Source of the DNA: Lachnospiraceae bacterium
Lineage (GTDB): Bacteria > Bacillota > Clostridia > Lachnospirales > Lachnospiraceae
DNA: 8,756 nt
NCBI GenBank assembly: GCA_021202715.1
Contig: JAJQCL010000158.1
Span: 1 to 8,756, forward strand
Reading direction: 5' to 3'
The position numbers and the translations under genes were made by a program. This document shows, piece after piece, positions 1 through 5,979 of the stretch (position 1 is the first letter of the stretch; each line of letters begins with the position of its first letter). The notes under the pieces were generated by a model. The model was given only the letters and a program-made list of their open reading frames with translations, did not search any database and was not told where the DNA came from.

Positions 1-700
1 TTAAAAGATCGATCCGTTTGCAGTACATTTCTCCGCGCAGCTCCGGGTGCCACTGAATTCCAATGAAAGGATAATCGGTGTGGTAAACGCCTTCGATGAT
101 ACATTCATCCGTGCCTTCCCGCAGAGTGCCTTCCTGTGCCATTTGTATATATTTATCCAGTTGGTCATCCTGACACCAGAGCTGTGTGACACGAAGGCAA
201 TCAGGAATCTTCCGAAGTGCCTGGTGATGTCCGCTGTTTCCTTTGAAACTGTCTCCGTACAGATCGTGCATAAAGGTGCCAGGGATATTATATATTCTGT
301 GGAAACGGGGTTCCCCCGGTACATAACGGTGATGATCTCCGGTTTTGATATCCTGAATCAGAGTGGCGCCGAAATAGACACAGGCCAGCTGGTGACCACG
401 ACAGATGCCGAGAATCGGTTTGTGAAGCTGGACAGCCTGGTCGATCATAGCGAGCTGTTTCCGGTCCATATCCACATCTACATCGTGACTTCCAGCGATT
501 TCCTCATTCCAGAAAGAGGGGCTGACATCCGGGACTCCGCCGGGAACGATCACGCCGTCGCATGAAGCGACATCCGCGGGGTTCAGAGAATTGAAGCATT
601 GAGATTTGTCTGTGGTAAAAAAGTCTACGGTTTCAGCGTTGACATCGATCGGGCAGCCCGGGAATATTTCTTCAGGACCGGCAACCAAAATCTTGTACAT
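1..700 (-). CDS. Peptidase C26 / class I glutamine amidotransferase-like hydrolase (gamma-glutamyl-GABA hydrolase type), 3' end cut by window edge
   Basis: Reading the minus strand from ATG at 698-700 gives 233 codons open to the left edge, so the C-terminus lies outside the window. The protein shows the class I amidotransferase pattern of the C26 family: PGGVPD near residue 53, the nucleophile elbow GICRGHQ with Cys100, NSGHHQ at 155-160, and GIQWHPE with His218 and Glu220, giving a complete Cys-His-Glu triad. Known relatives (PuuD-like) hydrolyse gamma-glutamyl amide bonds such as gamma-glutamyl-GABA in the cytoplasm. No signal peptide is visible. Family members are usually about 230-260 residues, so little is missing. 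A GGGAG Shine-Dalgarno sits just upstream (about 709-713). It is the last visible gene of the minus-strand operon, 110 bp after the SDR gene, and stem-loops fill that gap. Its substrate is unknown: it could release an amino acid from a gamma-glutamyl conjugate or be an amidase of the pathway. Confidence 0.9.
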   Translation of the reverse strand, partial: MYKILVAGPEEIFPGCPIDVNAETVDFFTTDKSQCFNSLNPADVASCDGVIVPGGVPDVSPSFWNEEIAGSHDVDVDMDRKQLAMIDQAVQLHKPILGICRGHQLACVYFGATLIQDIKTGDHHRYVPGEPRFHRIYNIPGTFMHDLYGDSFKGNSGHHQALRKIPDCLRVTQLWCQDDQLDKYIQMAQEGTLREGTDECIIEGVYHTDYPFIGIQWHPELRGEMYCKRIDLL

Positions 701-716
701 GAATGCATCTCCCTTC

Positions 717-732
717 GTTTGTACTGACAAAC
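717..732. other. Perfect inverted repeat in the leader of the C26 gene
   Basis: The arms GTTTGT and ACAAAC are exact reverse complements separated by 4 bp. The element lies 16 bp upstream of the C26 start codon and directly beside the larger stem-loop at 734-772. It could be a small mRNA hairpin close to the ribosome binding site or a DNA operator. A 6-bp arm can occur by chance, so its function is uncertain. Confidence 0.35.
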
Positions 733-733
733 G

Positions 734-772
734 GGGAGAGAGCCAACGGATAAAGAACCGTCGGCATCTCCC
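734..772 (-). terminator. Stem-loop between SDR and C26 genes (terminator- or attenuator-like, no U-tract)
   Basis: On the minus strand the RNA can fold with an outer GGGAGA/TCTCCC stem, a small internal loop, and an inner 8-bp stem GCCGACGG/CCGTTGGC that contains one G-U pair, closed by an 8-nt loop. The G-U pair becomes an A-C mismatch on the plus strand, so the structure favours minus-strand RNA, the direction of the flanking genes. It starts about 40 nt past the SDR stop codon. No run of T follows it, so it is not a standard intrinsic terminator; partial termination or 3'-end protection of the upstream mRNA is plausible. Confidence 0.45.
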
Positions 773-810
773 ACCCGAATTGCCATGGTGTTGCTATTTT
801 TTATGGAAAT

Positions 811-1605
811 TTAGTACGCCCCTGTCATCGCGCCGTCCAGCAGAATGGTCTGCCCGGAGATATAGGTATTGGCTTCGGAGCAGAGGAAAGCGGCGAGACG
901 GCCGTATTCGTCGGTGTTGCCATAGCGGCCCATGGGGAAGGACTTGAGGTCTTCCTTCTCGTAGTCGGCCACGGAGATACCGGCCTTCTCGGCTCGAATG
1001 GCGTTCAGGTTCGTGATGCGGGCGGTGCCAATGCGGCCCGGTCCGATGACGTTGACGAGGATGTTGTCCTTGCCGAGCTCCTTGGCCAGGGTTTTGCTCA
1101 TGCCGACCACGCCCATGCGCATGGTATTGGAGAGAATCAGGTTGTCCAGGCAGTCTTTGACCGAAGAACTGGTGGAATTGACGATGCGGCCTCCGCCCAG
1201 CCGACGCATGGAGGGCAGGCAGGCACGGATCGTGCGGATGTAGGAGAGCAGACAGAGGTTGAACGCACCCTCCCAGGCGTCGTCGTCGAAGGAGTCAAAG
1301 GGGCCGGGCTTCGGGCCGGGGCACATATTGACCAGCGCATAGATGTCGCCCAGCTTCTCGACCGTGTAATTCACCAGCTGTTGGATGTCCTCCGCTTTGT
1401 TCACGTCGCAGAGATAAGCCTCCGGGCGGTTCCCGGTCTCTTTCTCGATCTCATCCTGCGCCGCACGCAGCTGATCCTCAAAGGCTGCGGCGGTACAGAT
1501 CATGACCTTCGCACCCTCGCGGGCCATCTCCATGGCGATTCCCTTGCCGAGACCGGCGGCCGACGCCATACACAGAACAACCTTGTCTTTTAATCCGAAT
1601 TCCAT
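811..1605 (-). CDS. Atypical short-chain dehydrogenase/reductase (FabG-like, non-canonical catalytic residues)
   Basis: This 264-residue protein has the length and Rossmann pattern of a classical SDR: a nucleotide-binding N-terminus (MASAAGLGKG, 13-22), CDV at 66-68, VNMCPG at 92-97 in place of NNAG, the IVNSTSSS strand at 141-148, and a C-terminal SGQTILLDGAM that matches the family. The expected TGxxxGxG motif lacks its first Gly (Ala14). Where Tyr-x-x-x-Lys should stand, the sequence reads S159-N-T-M-R163, so the catalytic Tyr and Lys are replaced by Ser and Arg. This matches what is known of the BKR-like SDR subgroup (cd05344 type), which deviates at both motifs. AGGAGG at 1614-1619 fixes the ATG. 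It follows the flavoprotein gene by 72 bp in the same operon. It probably binds NAD(P)(H), but whether it is a dehydrogenase, and of what substrate, is open; oxidoreduction of an oxo or hydroxy acid would fit the neighbours. Confidence 0.9.
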   Translation of the reverse strand: MEFGLKDKVVLCMASAAGLGKGIAMEMAREGAKVMICTAAAFEDQLRAAQDEIEKETGNRPEAYLCDVNKAEDIQQLVNYTVEKLGDIYALVNMCPGPKPGPFDSFDDDAWEGAFNLCLLSYIRTIRACLPSMRRLGGGRIVNSTSSSVKDCLDNLILSNTMRMGVVGMSKTLAKELGKDNILVNVIGPGRIGTARITNLNAIRAEKAGISVADYEKEDLKSFPMGRYGNTDEYGRLAAFLCSEANTYISGQTILLDGAMTGAY

Positions 1606-1677
1606 TGTGAAAACCTCCTGAAAATATTTGTTTGAAGAGTGAAGGGGTGAAGTTCTTCCCCGGATTCTAAAAATGCG

Positions 1678-2229
1678 TTAGTGTATTGATGCTCCCAGTG
1701 TGCGTGCCTGCTCCATTTCGGTTTTTCCTTCGACATCTCCTGTGTTCATATTGCCGCCGGCCAGGACATAGCCGAGGTTCTTCCAGCGGAGATGCTCCAT
1801 GAGATGATCGAAGTAAAGCACCGCGTCCTCGAAGGCGTGTCCTTCCGCAGCCATCAGAAGCGCGGAAGACTTTCCGTTTCCCCGAAGCAGGTTGCCGTCT
1901 CCTTCCTCCAGGGCGAAGAGCCGGTCCAGCGCGGTTCGCAGCTGTCCGCTCATGGTCCAGTAGTACAGCGGGCTTGCCAGTACGACCACGTCGGCCTCTC
2001 TGACAGCCGGATAGATCTGGCTCATGTCGTCTTTCTGCACACAGGGACATGCCTGGCGGCTGTGTCCGCCGAAGCAGCCCAGGCAGCCATGGATATCCAT
2101 GCCCTGCAGGAAGAATTCCGTTACGGTATTTCCCGCATTTTCGGCGCCTTCTGTGAAGGCTTTTACCAGCGCGGAAGTATTTCCCTTTTTCCGGGGGCTA
2201 CCGTTCATTATGACAATGTTCTTACTCAT
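1678..2229 (-). CDS. Flavodoxin-fold NAD(P)H-dependent FMN reductase family protein with four clustered cysteines
   Basis: The 183-residue protein opens with a beta strand and the FMN phosphate-binding loop NGSPRKKGNT (9-18). It continues with ASPLYYWTMSGQLRTALDR (85-103), the second flavin-contacting segment typical of the NADPH-dependent FMN reductase / iron-sulfur flavoprotein families. Between these lie Cys49, Cys52, Cys61 and Cys63 followed by KDDM, the position where Isf-type proteins carry their cysteines. The spacing (CxxC-x8-CxC) differs from the compact Isf motif, so a 4Fe-4S cluster is possible but not established. It is a soluble cytoplasmic protein with no signal peptide. The start is supported by GGAG about 10 nt upstream. 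It lies between the FAH and SDR genes, with a structured 157-bp gap before it, and probably supplies or accepts electrons for a pathway step. An alternative is a quinone or aromatic reductase. Confidence 0.88.
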   Translation of the reverse strand: MSKNIVIMNGSPRKKGNTSALVKAFTEGAENAGNTVTEFFLQGMDIHGCLGCFGGHSRQACPCVQKDDMSQIYPAVREADVVVLASPLYYWTMSGQLRTALDRLFALEEGDGNLLRGNGKSSALLMAAEGHAFEDAVLYFDHLMEHLRWKNLGYVLAGGNMNTGDVEGKTEMEQARTLGASIH

Positions 2230-2248
2230 GGTAAATCGTCTCCATTCC

Positions 2249-2268
2249 GCCGCCTCTGATTGGGCGGC
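2249..2268 (-). other. GC-rich hairpin just upstream of the flavoprotein ribosome binding site
   Basis: GCCGCC and GGCGGC are perfect 6-bp arms around an 8-nt loop. In minus-strand RNA the hairpin ends just before the GGAG ribosome binding site of the flavoprotein gene. It may shield the 5' end of a processed downstream mRNA or affect translation initiation. It is short, so confidence is limited. Confidence 0.35.
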
Positions 2269-2278
2269 ATATTATGAT

Positions 2279-2329
2279 GCGCAGGGGCGCGACAGGAATA
2301 ATGGCAGCTTTGCTGCCCGCGCCCCGCGC
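2279..2329. other. Large composite stem-loop in the FAH-flavoprotein gap
   Basis: An 8-bp GC-only stem (GGGGCGCG at 2284-2291 with CGCGCCCC at 2318-2325) can be extended by GCGC/GCGC beyond a single unpaired A. It encloses an 11-nt one-sided bulge and an inner stem GGCAGC/GCTGCC (2303-2308 and 2312-2317) with a TTT loop. It is the strongest predicted structure in the window and sits in a non-coding gap inside the operon. No U-tract follows on either strand. It could set the 3' end of the aminotransferase-symporter-FAH mRNA segment, or belong to a dispersed intergenic repeat family. Confidence 0.5.
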
Positions 2330-2331
2330 GG

Positions 2332-2361
2332 CGGATAGGGAGAGAGAACTCCCCCTATCCG
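2332..2361 (-). terminator. Stem-loop after the FAH gene (terminator-like, no U-tract)
   Basis: CGGATAGGG (2332-2340) and CCCTATCCG (2353-2361) form a perfect 9-bp stem, extendable with further G/C pairs next to the loop. It begins 25 nt past the FAH stop codon on the minus strand, the usual place for a terminator. The following bases are G/C-rich rather than T, so intrinsic termination should be weak; together with the 2279-2329 structure it more likely attenuates readthrough or stabilises the upstream message. Confidence 0.5.
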
Positions 2362-2386
2362 ATTGTGAGATTCGCGGGTGCGCGGT

Positions 2387-3310
2387 TTAATCCAGCTCCG
2401 GATGCTTCTTGAGATCCGTGACCGGGTTGATCAGAGGCTCCATCTCGAAGCCGTTCGGGCCGTAGATGCGGCACTCGGCCACGTCGCCGTCCTGCAGGGG
2501 GAAGGCGCGGGGGGTGCCGGTGGAGAGCACATCTCCGGCATACCAGCCCTGGATGCTGCTGTGCAGGGAGACCAGACGGGCGGGGCGGTGGGTCATGTTG
2601 GAGACCGTATTCTTCGCGTAGATCGCTCCGTTGTGTACGGACTGAACCTCCAGAGCCAGTACATCGGGAACCTCGTCGGGGGTGACCAGCTCCGGACCGA
2701 AGGAGAAGAAGGTGGGGAAGTTCTTCACGATCGTCAGGTAGCGGGGATTCCCGGCGACGAATTCATTGCCCTTGAGGATGGACTCCTCCGTCATGTCGAG
2801 GATGGTGGTGTAGCCCACGATGGCGCTTTGCCAGTCTTCCTCGGATACGTCGCGGCAGTCGCGTCCCAGGACGACGCCCAGCTCCGCTTCGGCGGTGGTT
2901 CTGACGGCTTCCTTCAGGCGGGGGAGCTGAATCGTATCTCCGGGGCCGATCAGGGTATCCGCCATCTTGAAGAAGCTGCCGGGGAACCCGGTGGGGGCGG
3001 CGGAGCCGATGTCTCCAGCATGGTCCTTGTAGTTCAGGCCGATGCCGAAGATACGCTTCGGATGCCGGTAGAGTGGTCCGAAAATACATTTTTCCCGGGG
3101 AATGGTGGCCATTTCTTCGAGCTCCTCCCGACCGCCCGCATTGTACCAGGCGGTCAGAGCGGGGATCTCCTGCGCTTGGATCAGAGAGAGAAGATCGGTC
3201 GGATACGAGGTTCCTTTTGCTTCGTTGAGGGCGGCAAGGGTGACGACGCCGCGGGATGTACGGATACCGGCCACTTCCCGGCCGTCGAGTTTCAATGTAA
3301 CAAAACGCAT
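2387..3310 (-). CDS. Fumarylacetoacetate hydrolase (FAH) family protein
   Basis: The 307-residue protein has an N-terminal lead domain (about 1-80) and the FAH catalytic fold after it. GIGLNYKDHA at 89-98 is the hallmark entry motif, and FFKMADTLIGPGD (113-125) forms the substrate-loop region. EAEL with Glu141 and Glu143, plus Asp172 in TILDMTEES, are the expected divalent-metal ligands. STGTPRAF (263-270) and DGDVAECRIYG (274-284) close the domain. Known members cleave C-C bonds of acylpyruvates, decarboxylate or tautomerise oxaloacetate (FAHD1/FAHD2), or isomerise and decarboxylate in homoprotocatechuate breakdown; all handle 1,3-dicarbonyl or 2-oxo acids with Mg or Mn. The segment after His97 reads AGD where FAHD1 has a catalytic Glu, a conservative change. 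AAGGAG lies before the ATG. It follows the symporter by 22 bp, so co-transcription is very likely. Acting on the 2-oxo acid made by the aminotransferase is a reasonable inference; the substrate is not known. Confidence 0.92.
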   Translation of the reverse strand: MRFVTLKLDGREVAGIRTSRGVVTLAALNEAKGTSYPTDLLSLIQAQEIPALTAWYNAGGREELEEMATIPREKCIFGPLYRHPKRIFGIGLNYKDHAGDIGSAAPTGFPGSFFKMADTLIGPGDTIQLPRLKEAVRTTAEAELGVVLGRDCRDVSEEDWQSAIVGYTTILDMTEESILKGNEFVAGNPRYLTIVKNFPTFFSFGPELVTPDEVPDVLALEVQSVHNGAIYAKNTVSNMTHRPARLVSLHSSIQGWYAGDVLSTGTPRAFPLQDGDVAECRIYGPNGFEMEPLINPVTDLKKHPELD

Positions 3311-3332
3311 AGTGAATTCTCCTTTTTAAGTG

Positions 3333-4568
3333 TTAAACGGCTTTCGAGACATCATCCGTCGGGACGTTCAGCAGATTTTCACTGCGGGCGACGACCAGAG
3401 TGGTTACTACATCGCCGGTGACGTTGAAGGTGGTGTCTGCCATGTCGATCAGGCGGAAGATACCGGCGATCAGTCCTACGACCTCCAGAGGAAGTCCCAT
3501 GTTGGTCAGCAGAATCGTCGTCATGATGATGGCGCCTCCCGGCACACCGGGGCAGCCCATGGCGAGCAGGACGGTTGACAAAACGATGTTGACAAGTGCG
3601 GCGGGCGTCAGAGTGACACCGTAAATCTGTGCGGTGAAGACGATGGCTGCCGCATAGAAGACACAGCCGCCGTTCATATTGATCGTGGCTCCCAGAGGAA
3701 GAGAGAAGGAGGAGAGTTCAGGAGATACGCCGAACTCATCATTGGTAATGGAGGTGGCGACTGGCAGGGTGCCGCTGCTGCTGGTTGTGCTGACGGTGAC
3801 TACCCAGACCTTCCAGATGCCCTTGAAGAAACGTTTCAGAGGGAAGCGGGCCAGGATCGCGATCATGGGAACATACATCAGACAGACGAGGACGACGTCC
3901 GAGGCGTAAACCGTGAGGATGAGCTTGCCCAGAGGTCCGAAAATATCCAGACCGTAGGTTCCTACGGATTCCGCCAGCAGTGCAGCCACGCCGATGGGAG
4001 AGAATTCCATGACGATGGCAGTGATCTTATACATAACGTTGGCCAGGGACTGGATGGCGTAGCTCAGACGCTCGCCTTCCTCCTTCATCATGATGAGCGC
4101 GACACCCAGGAAGACCGAGAAGACAATGATCTGCAGCATATCCGCTTCCACGAAGGCTTCGAAGATGTTGGAAGGAAAGGCATTAACGATGGTATCAATG
4201 ACGCTGGGCATTTCCTGTGCCTCATATTCGGAGGTGCCGCTCAGTGCGCTCATGTCGAAGCCTTTACCGGGATTGATCACATTGGCGACAAGGAGTCCGA
4301 TCAGGACGGAAATGGCGGAGGTGATGGCGTACAGTCCCACGACCTTCACGCCGATGTTGCGCAGTTTGCGCAGATCGCCCAGACTGGCGACCCCCGCGGT
4401 GATAGAGAAGAACACCATGGGGACGACGACCATTTTGATCATGTTCAGGAAAATGGTTCCCAGGGGTTTGATGACAGCGGCTTTTTCTCCGAAGATCAGA
4501 CCGATGACGATACCAAGGGCAAATCCGATAAAGGTTTTAACGGCCAGACTTAGTTTTTTCTTTTTCAT
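3333..4568 (-). CDS. Dicarboxylate/amino acid:cation symporter (DAACS, GltP-like) with altered substrate and sodium residues
   Basis: This 411-residue inner-membrane protein shows the full glutamate-transporter-homologue fold: basic N-terminus (MKKKK), multiple hydrophobic helices, the serine-rich HP1 tip STTSSSGTLP (260-269), TM7 GATINMNGG (293-301), HP2 GCPGVPGG (338-345), and TM8 IDMADTTFNVTGD (374-386). By alignment to GltPh, Tyr80, Thr83, Ser84, Asn297, Asn382 and Asp386 keep sodium-site positions and Asp375 matches Asp394. The TM7 Asp of NMDGT is Asn299, the following Thr is Gly301, and the TM8 Arg that binds the acidic side chain (Arg397 in GltPh) is Asp378. The family uses Na+ or H+ gradients to import glutamate, aspartate, C4-dicarboxylates or neutral amino acids. 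These changes argue against an acidic substrate. The start overlaps the aminotransferase stop as ATGA, with GGAAGG upstream, implying translational coupling. It probably delivers the substrate of the adjacent aminotransferase. Confidence 0.93.
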   Translation of the reverse strand: MKKKKLSLAVKTFIGFALGIVIGLIFGEKAAVIKPLGTIFLNMIKMVVVPMVFFSITAGVASLGDLRKLRNIGVKVVGLYAITSAISVLIGLLVANVINPGKGFDMSALSGTSEYEAQEMPSVIDTIVNAFPSNIFEAFVEADMLQIIVFSVFLGVALIMMKEEGERLSYAIQSLANVMYKITAIVMEFSPIGVAALLAESVGTYGLDIFGPLGKLILTVYASDVVLVCLMYVPMIAILARFPLKRFFKGIWKVWVVTVSTTSSSGTLPVATSITNDEFGVSPELSSFSLPLGATINMNGGCVFYAAAIVFTAQIYGVTLTPAALVNIVLSTVLLAMGCPGVPGGAIIMTTILLTNMGLPLEVVGLIAGIFRLIDMADTTFNVTGDVVTTLVVARSENLLNVPTDDVSKAV

Positions 4569-5773
4569 TTGATGGTGTTCCCTTCCTGTACTTTCTCTTC
4601 ACGCAGTTCCTTCACTGCCTCTGCGAGGCGGCGGCATCCCTCCACGACGTTGTCATAGCTGTTGGCGAAGGACATCCGCAGGTAGCCTTCCCCGCCGGGA
4701 CCGAACACGTCGCCGGGAACCAGGGCGATGCCGGCGTGCTCCAGCAGATGTTCTGCCAGCGCGGCGGAGGGCAGGCCGAGGGATTTGCAGTTGATGAAGA
4801 GATAGAAGGAGCCTTTGGGGCACTGGCAGCCGAGACCTTCAATGGCCTGAATGGCGGCGACGGCGGCGTCGCGGCGTCGCTGGTATTCCGCGACCATCTT
4901 ACGGATCTCATCGCCTTCCTGCGTCAGCGCGGCGACGGAGGCAGCCTGCACGAACGCGGGGGCGCAGGTGGTGTTGTGCTGATGGAACTTGTTCAGGACG
5001 AGGATGTATTCCTCCGGAGCCGCCACATAGCCGAGACGCCAGCCGTCCATAGCGTAGGCCTTGGACATGCCGTTCAGCGTGAAGGTGCGCTCCTTCATGC
5101 CGGGCAGGGAAGCAATGCTCACATGCTTTTCCCCGTCGTAGATCAGGCGCTCGTAGATCTCATCGGAGATCACCAGAATGTCATGCTCGATGCAGATCTG
5201 CGCCAGCCCCTGCAGCGTTTCTTCGGAGAGGACGCCGCCGGTGGGGTTGTTGGGGGTGACCAAGACGATGGCGCGGGTGCGCCCGGTGATCTTTACGCGG
5301 ATCTCGTCAAGATCCATCTCATATCCGTTCTCTTCGCGGAGCTCATAGCTGACAGGGACTGCGCCCAGCAGACGGGGAACATTCAGGTAGTTCAGCCAGA
5401 CCGGATCCGGGATCAGGATCTCATCGCCCTCGTCCAGGATCGTGGACAGCACGGCGAAAACGGCTTCGGAGAGGCCGACGGTAACCAGCACTTCGGAAGC
5501 CTGGTAGGGAATGTTATTTTCACGGTTCAGTTTGTCGGCAATCGCCTGACGCAGCTCCATGGTGCCGAAGTTGGAGGTGTAGTGAACCTGTCCTTCCTCC
5601 AGAGCCCGGCAGGCGGCCTGCTTGATGTACGCAGGTGTGTCGAAATCAGGACGCCCGATCTCGAAATGAATGACGGATGCACCGGCCCGTTCCATGGCCA
5701 GCGCCTTCTCGTTGATCTTGCGGATGCCGGAGGGCGCCAGCTGATTCATACGGGAAGCAATGTGAGTGCTCAT
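4565..5773 (-). CDS. PLP-dependent class I/II aminotransferase (aromatic/broad-range type)
   Basis: I chose the ATG at 5771-5773 (402 residues) over an upstream in-frame ATG at 5833, because GAGGAGGA at 5781-5788 is ideally spaced and the family N-terminus begins here. Visible motifs are SGIRKI (15-20), GRPDFDTP (40-47), PNNPTG (174-179), SDEIYE with Asp204 and Tyr207, the PLP-lysine motif GMSKAYAMDGWRLGY with Lys238, and GEGYLRMSFA with Arg366 for the alpha-carboxylate. All cofactor residues are present, so the enzyme should be active. Overall it resembles Thermococcales aromatic aminotransferases and Thermus-type AspAT. The Thermus Lys109 that reads the acidic side chain is Ser102 here (VGLSEAVF). 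The expected reaction is amino acid plus 2-oxoglutarate to 2-oxo acid plus glutamate in the cytoplasm. As first gene of the operon, divergent from lysR and overlapping the symporter, it probably defines the first catabolic step. The exact amino acid is unknown. Confidence 0.94.
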   Translation of the reverse strand: MSTHIASRMNQLAPSGIRKINEKALAMERAGASVIHFEIGRPDFDTPAYIKQAACRALEEGQVHYTSNFGTMELRQAIADKLNRENNIPYQASEVLVTVGLSEAVFAVLSTILDEGDEILIPDPVWLNYLNVPRLLGAVPVSYELREENGYEMDLDEIRVKITGRTRAIVLVTPNNPTGGVLSEETLQGLAQICIEHDILVISDEIYERLIYDGEKHVSIASLPGMKERTFTLNGMSKAYAMDGWRLGYVAAPEEYILVLNKFHQHNTTCAPAFVQAASVAALTQEGDEIRKMVAEYQRRRDAAVAAIQAIEGLGCQCPKGSFYLFINCKSLGLPSAALAEHLLEHAGIALVPGDVFGPGGEGYLRMSFANSYDNVVEGCRRLAEAVKELREEKVQEGNTIK

Positions 5774-5810
5774 GGGTGATTCCTCCTCAGAATGGTTTGT
5801 GTAATCCCTG

Positions 5811-5831
5811 GGAAACAAGTGCCTTGTTTCC
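5811..5831. promoter_or_regulatory. Perfect 9-bp-arm dyad in the lysR-aminotransferase intergenic region
   Basis: GGAAACAAG and CTTGTTTCC are exact reverse complements separated by 3 bp, centred about 50 bp upstream of the aminotransferase start. A match of 18 paired bases is very unlikely by chance in a 206-bp region. It may be an operator overlapping the aminotransferase promoter or, if transcribed, a leader hairpin. It is not itself a textbook LysR box, so a second regulator or an RNA role must be considered. Confidence 0.6.
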
Positions 5832-5853
5832 AACAGGCTGATGTAAGGGGCAG

Positions 5854-5868
5854 ATATCCTGTCTGTAT
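5854..5868. promoter_or_regulatory. Candidate LysR T-N11-A box
   Basis: The 15-bp element has ATAT and GTAT ends around 7 bp, so it contains T-N11-A inside a partial dyad (three outer pairs match). It lies just upstream of the lysR -35 hexamer, the usual site for LysR autorepression and for activation of a divergent operon. The motif is loose; position adds more support than sequence. Confidence 0.45.
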
Positions 5869-5874
5869 TTCGCC

Positions 5875-5904
5875 TTGACGTCGGGCTGTTTTCTGATTTA
5901 TACT
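5875..5904 (+). promoter_or_regulatory. Sigma-A-type promoter for the lysR gene
   Basis: TTGACG (5875-5880) and TATACT (5899-5904) are each one mismatch from consensus, with an 18-bp spacer. Transcription would begin near 5911 and leave a leader of about 70 nt before the GTG start. The region is AT-rich relative to its surroundings. Confidence 0.65.
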
Positions 5905-5930
5905 TTACTTTGGATTAAAATAAATGTAAA
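5902..5930 (-). promoter_or_regulatory. Possible promoter for the aminotransferase operon
   Basis: On the minus strand TTTACA (5925-5930) is followed after 17 bp by TAAAGT (5902-5907), which matches the -10 consensus at only four of six bases. It would face the lysR promoter and give a leader of about 120 nt that contains the 5811-5831 dyad as a hairpin. No better candidate was found nearer the gene. LysR-activated promoters often have poor hexamers, so the true start may lie elsewhere. Confidence 0.25.
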
Positions 5931-5979
5931 AGACGTGTCACAAATAGGGGTATTCGGATTCACGAATAGGAGGTGCGCT

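Noticed and set aside
47..565. 172-codon plus-strand frame and a 107-codon minus-strand frame at the left end
   Set aside because: Both overlap the C26 hydrolase frame, which carries the catalytic triad; neither shows family motifs.
1644..1661. GGGG/CCCC hairpin between the flavoprotein and SDR genes as a terminator
   Set aside because: Only four G-C pairs are solid; extending the stem leaves a 2-nt loop and a bulge, so it is too weak to call.
2378..3421. 347-codon plus-strand frame opposite the FAH gene
   Set aside because: It mirrors a well-supported minus-strand gene with conserved FAH motifs; its Gly/Asp/Val-rich, motif-free translation is typical of antisense frames in GC-rich genes.
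4736..5779. 347-codon plus-strand frame opposite the aminotransferase
   Set aside because: The minus-strand protein has all PLP-binding motifs; the antisense translation shows no family pattern and no good ribosome binding site.
5774..5833. Upstream in-frame ATG extending the aminotransferase by 20 residues
   Set aside because: The extension would run through the perfect dyad at 5811-5831 and lacks a ribosome binding site, whereas the ATG at 5773 has a strong one.
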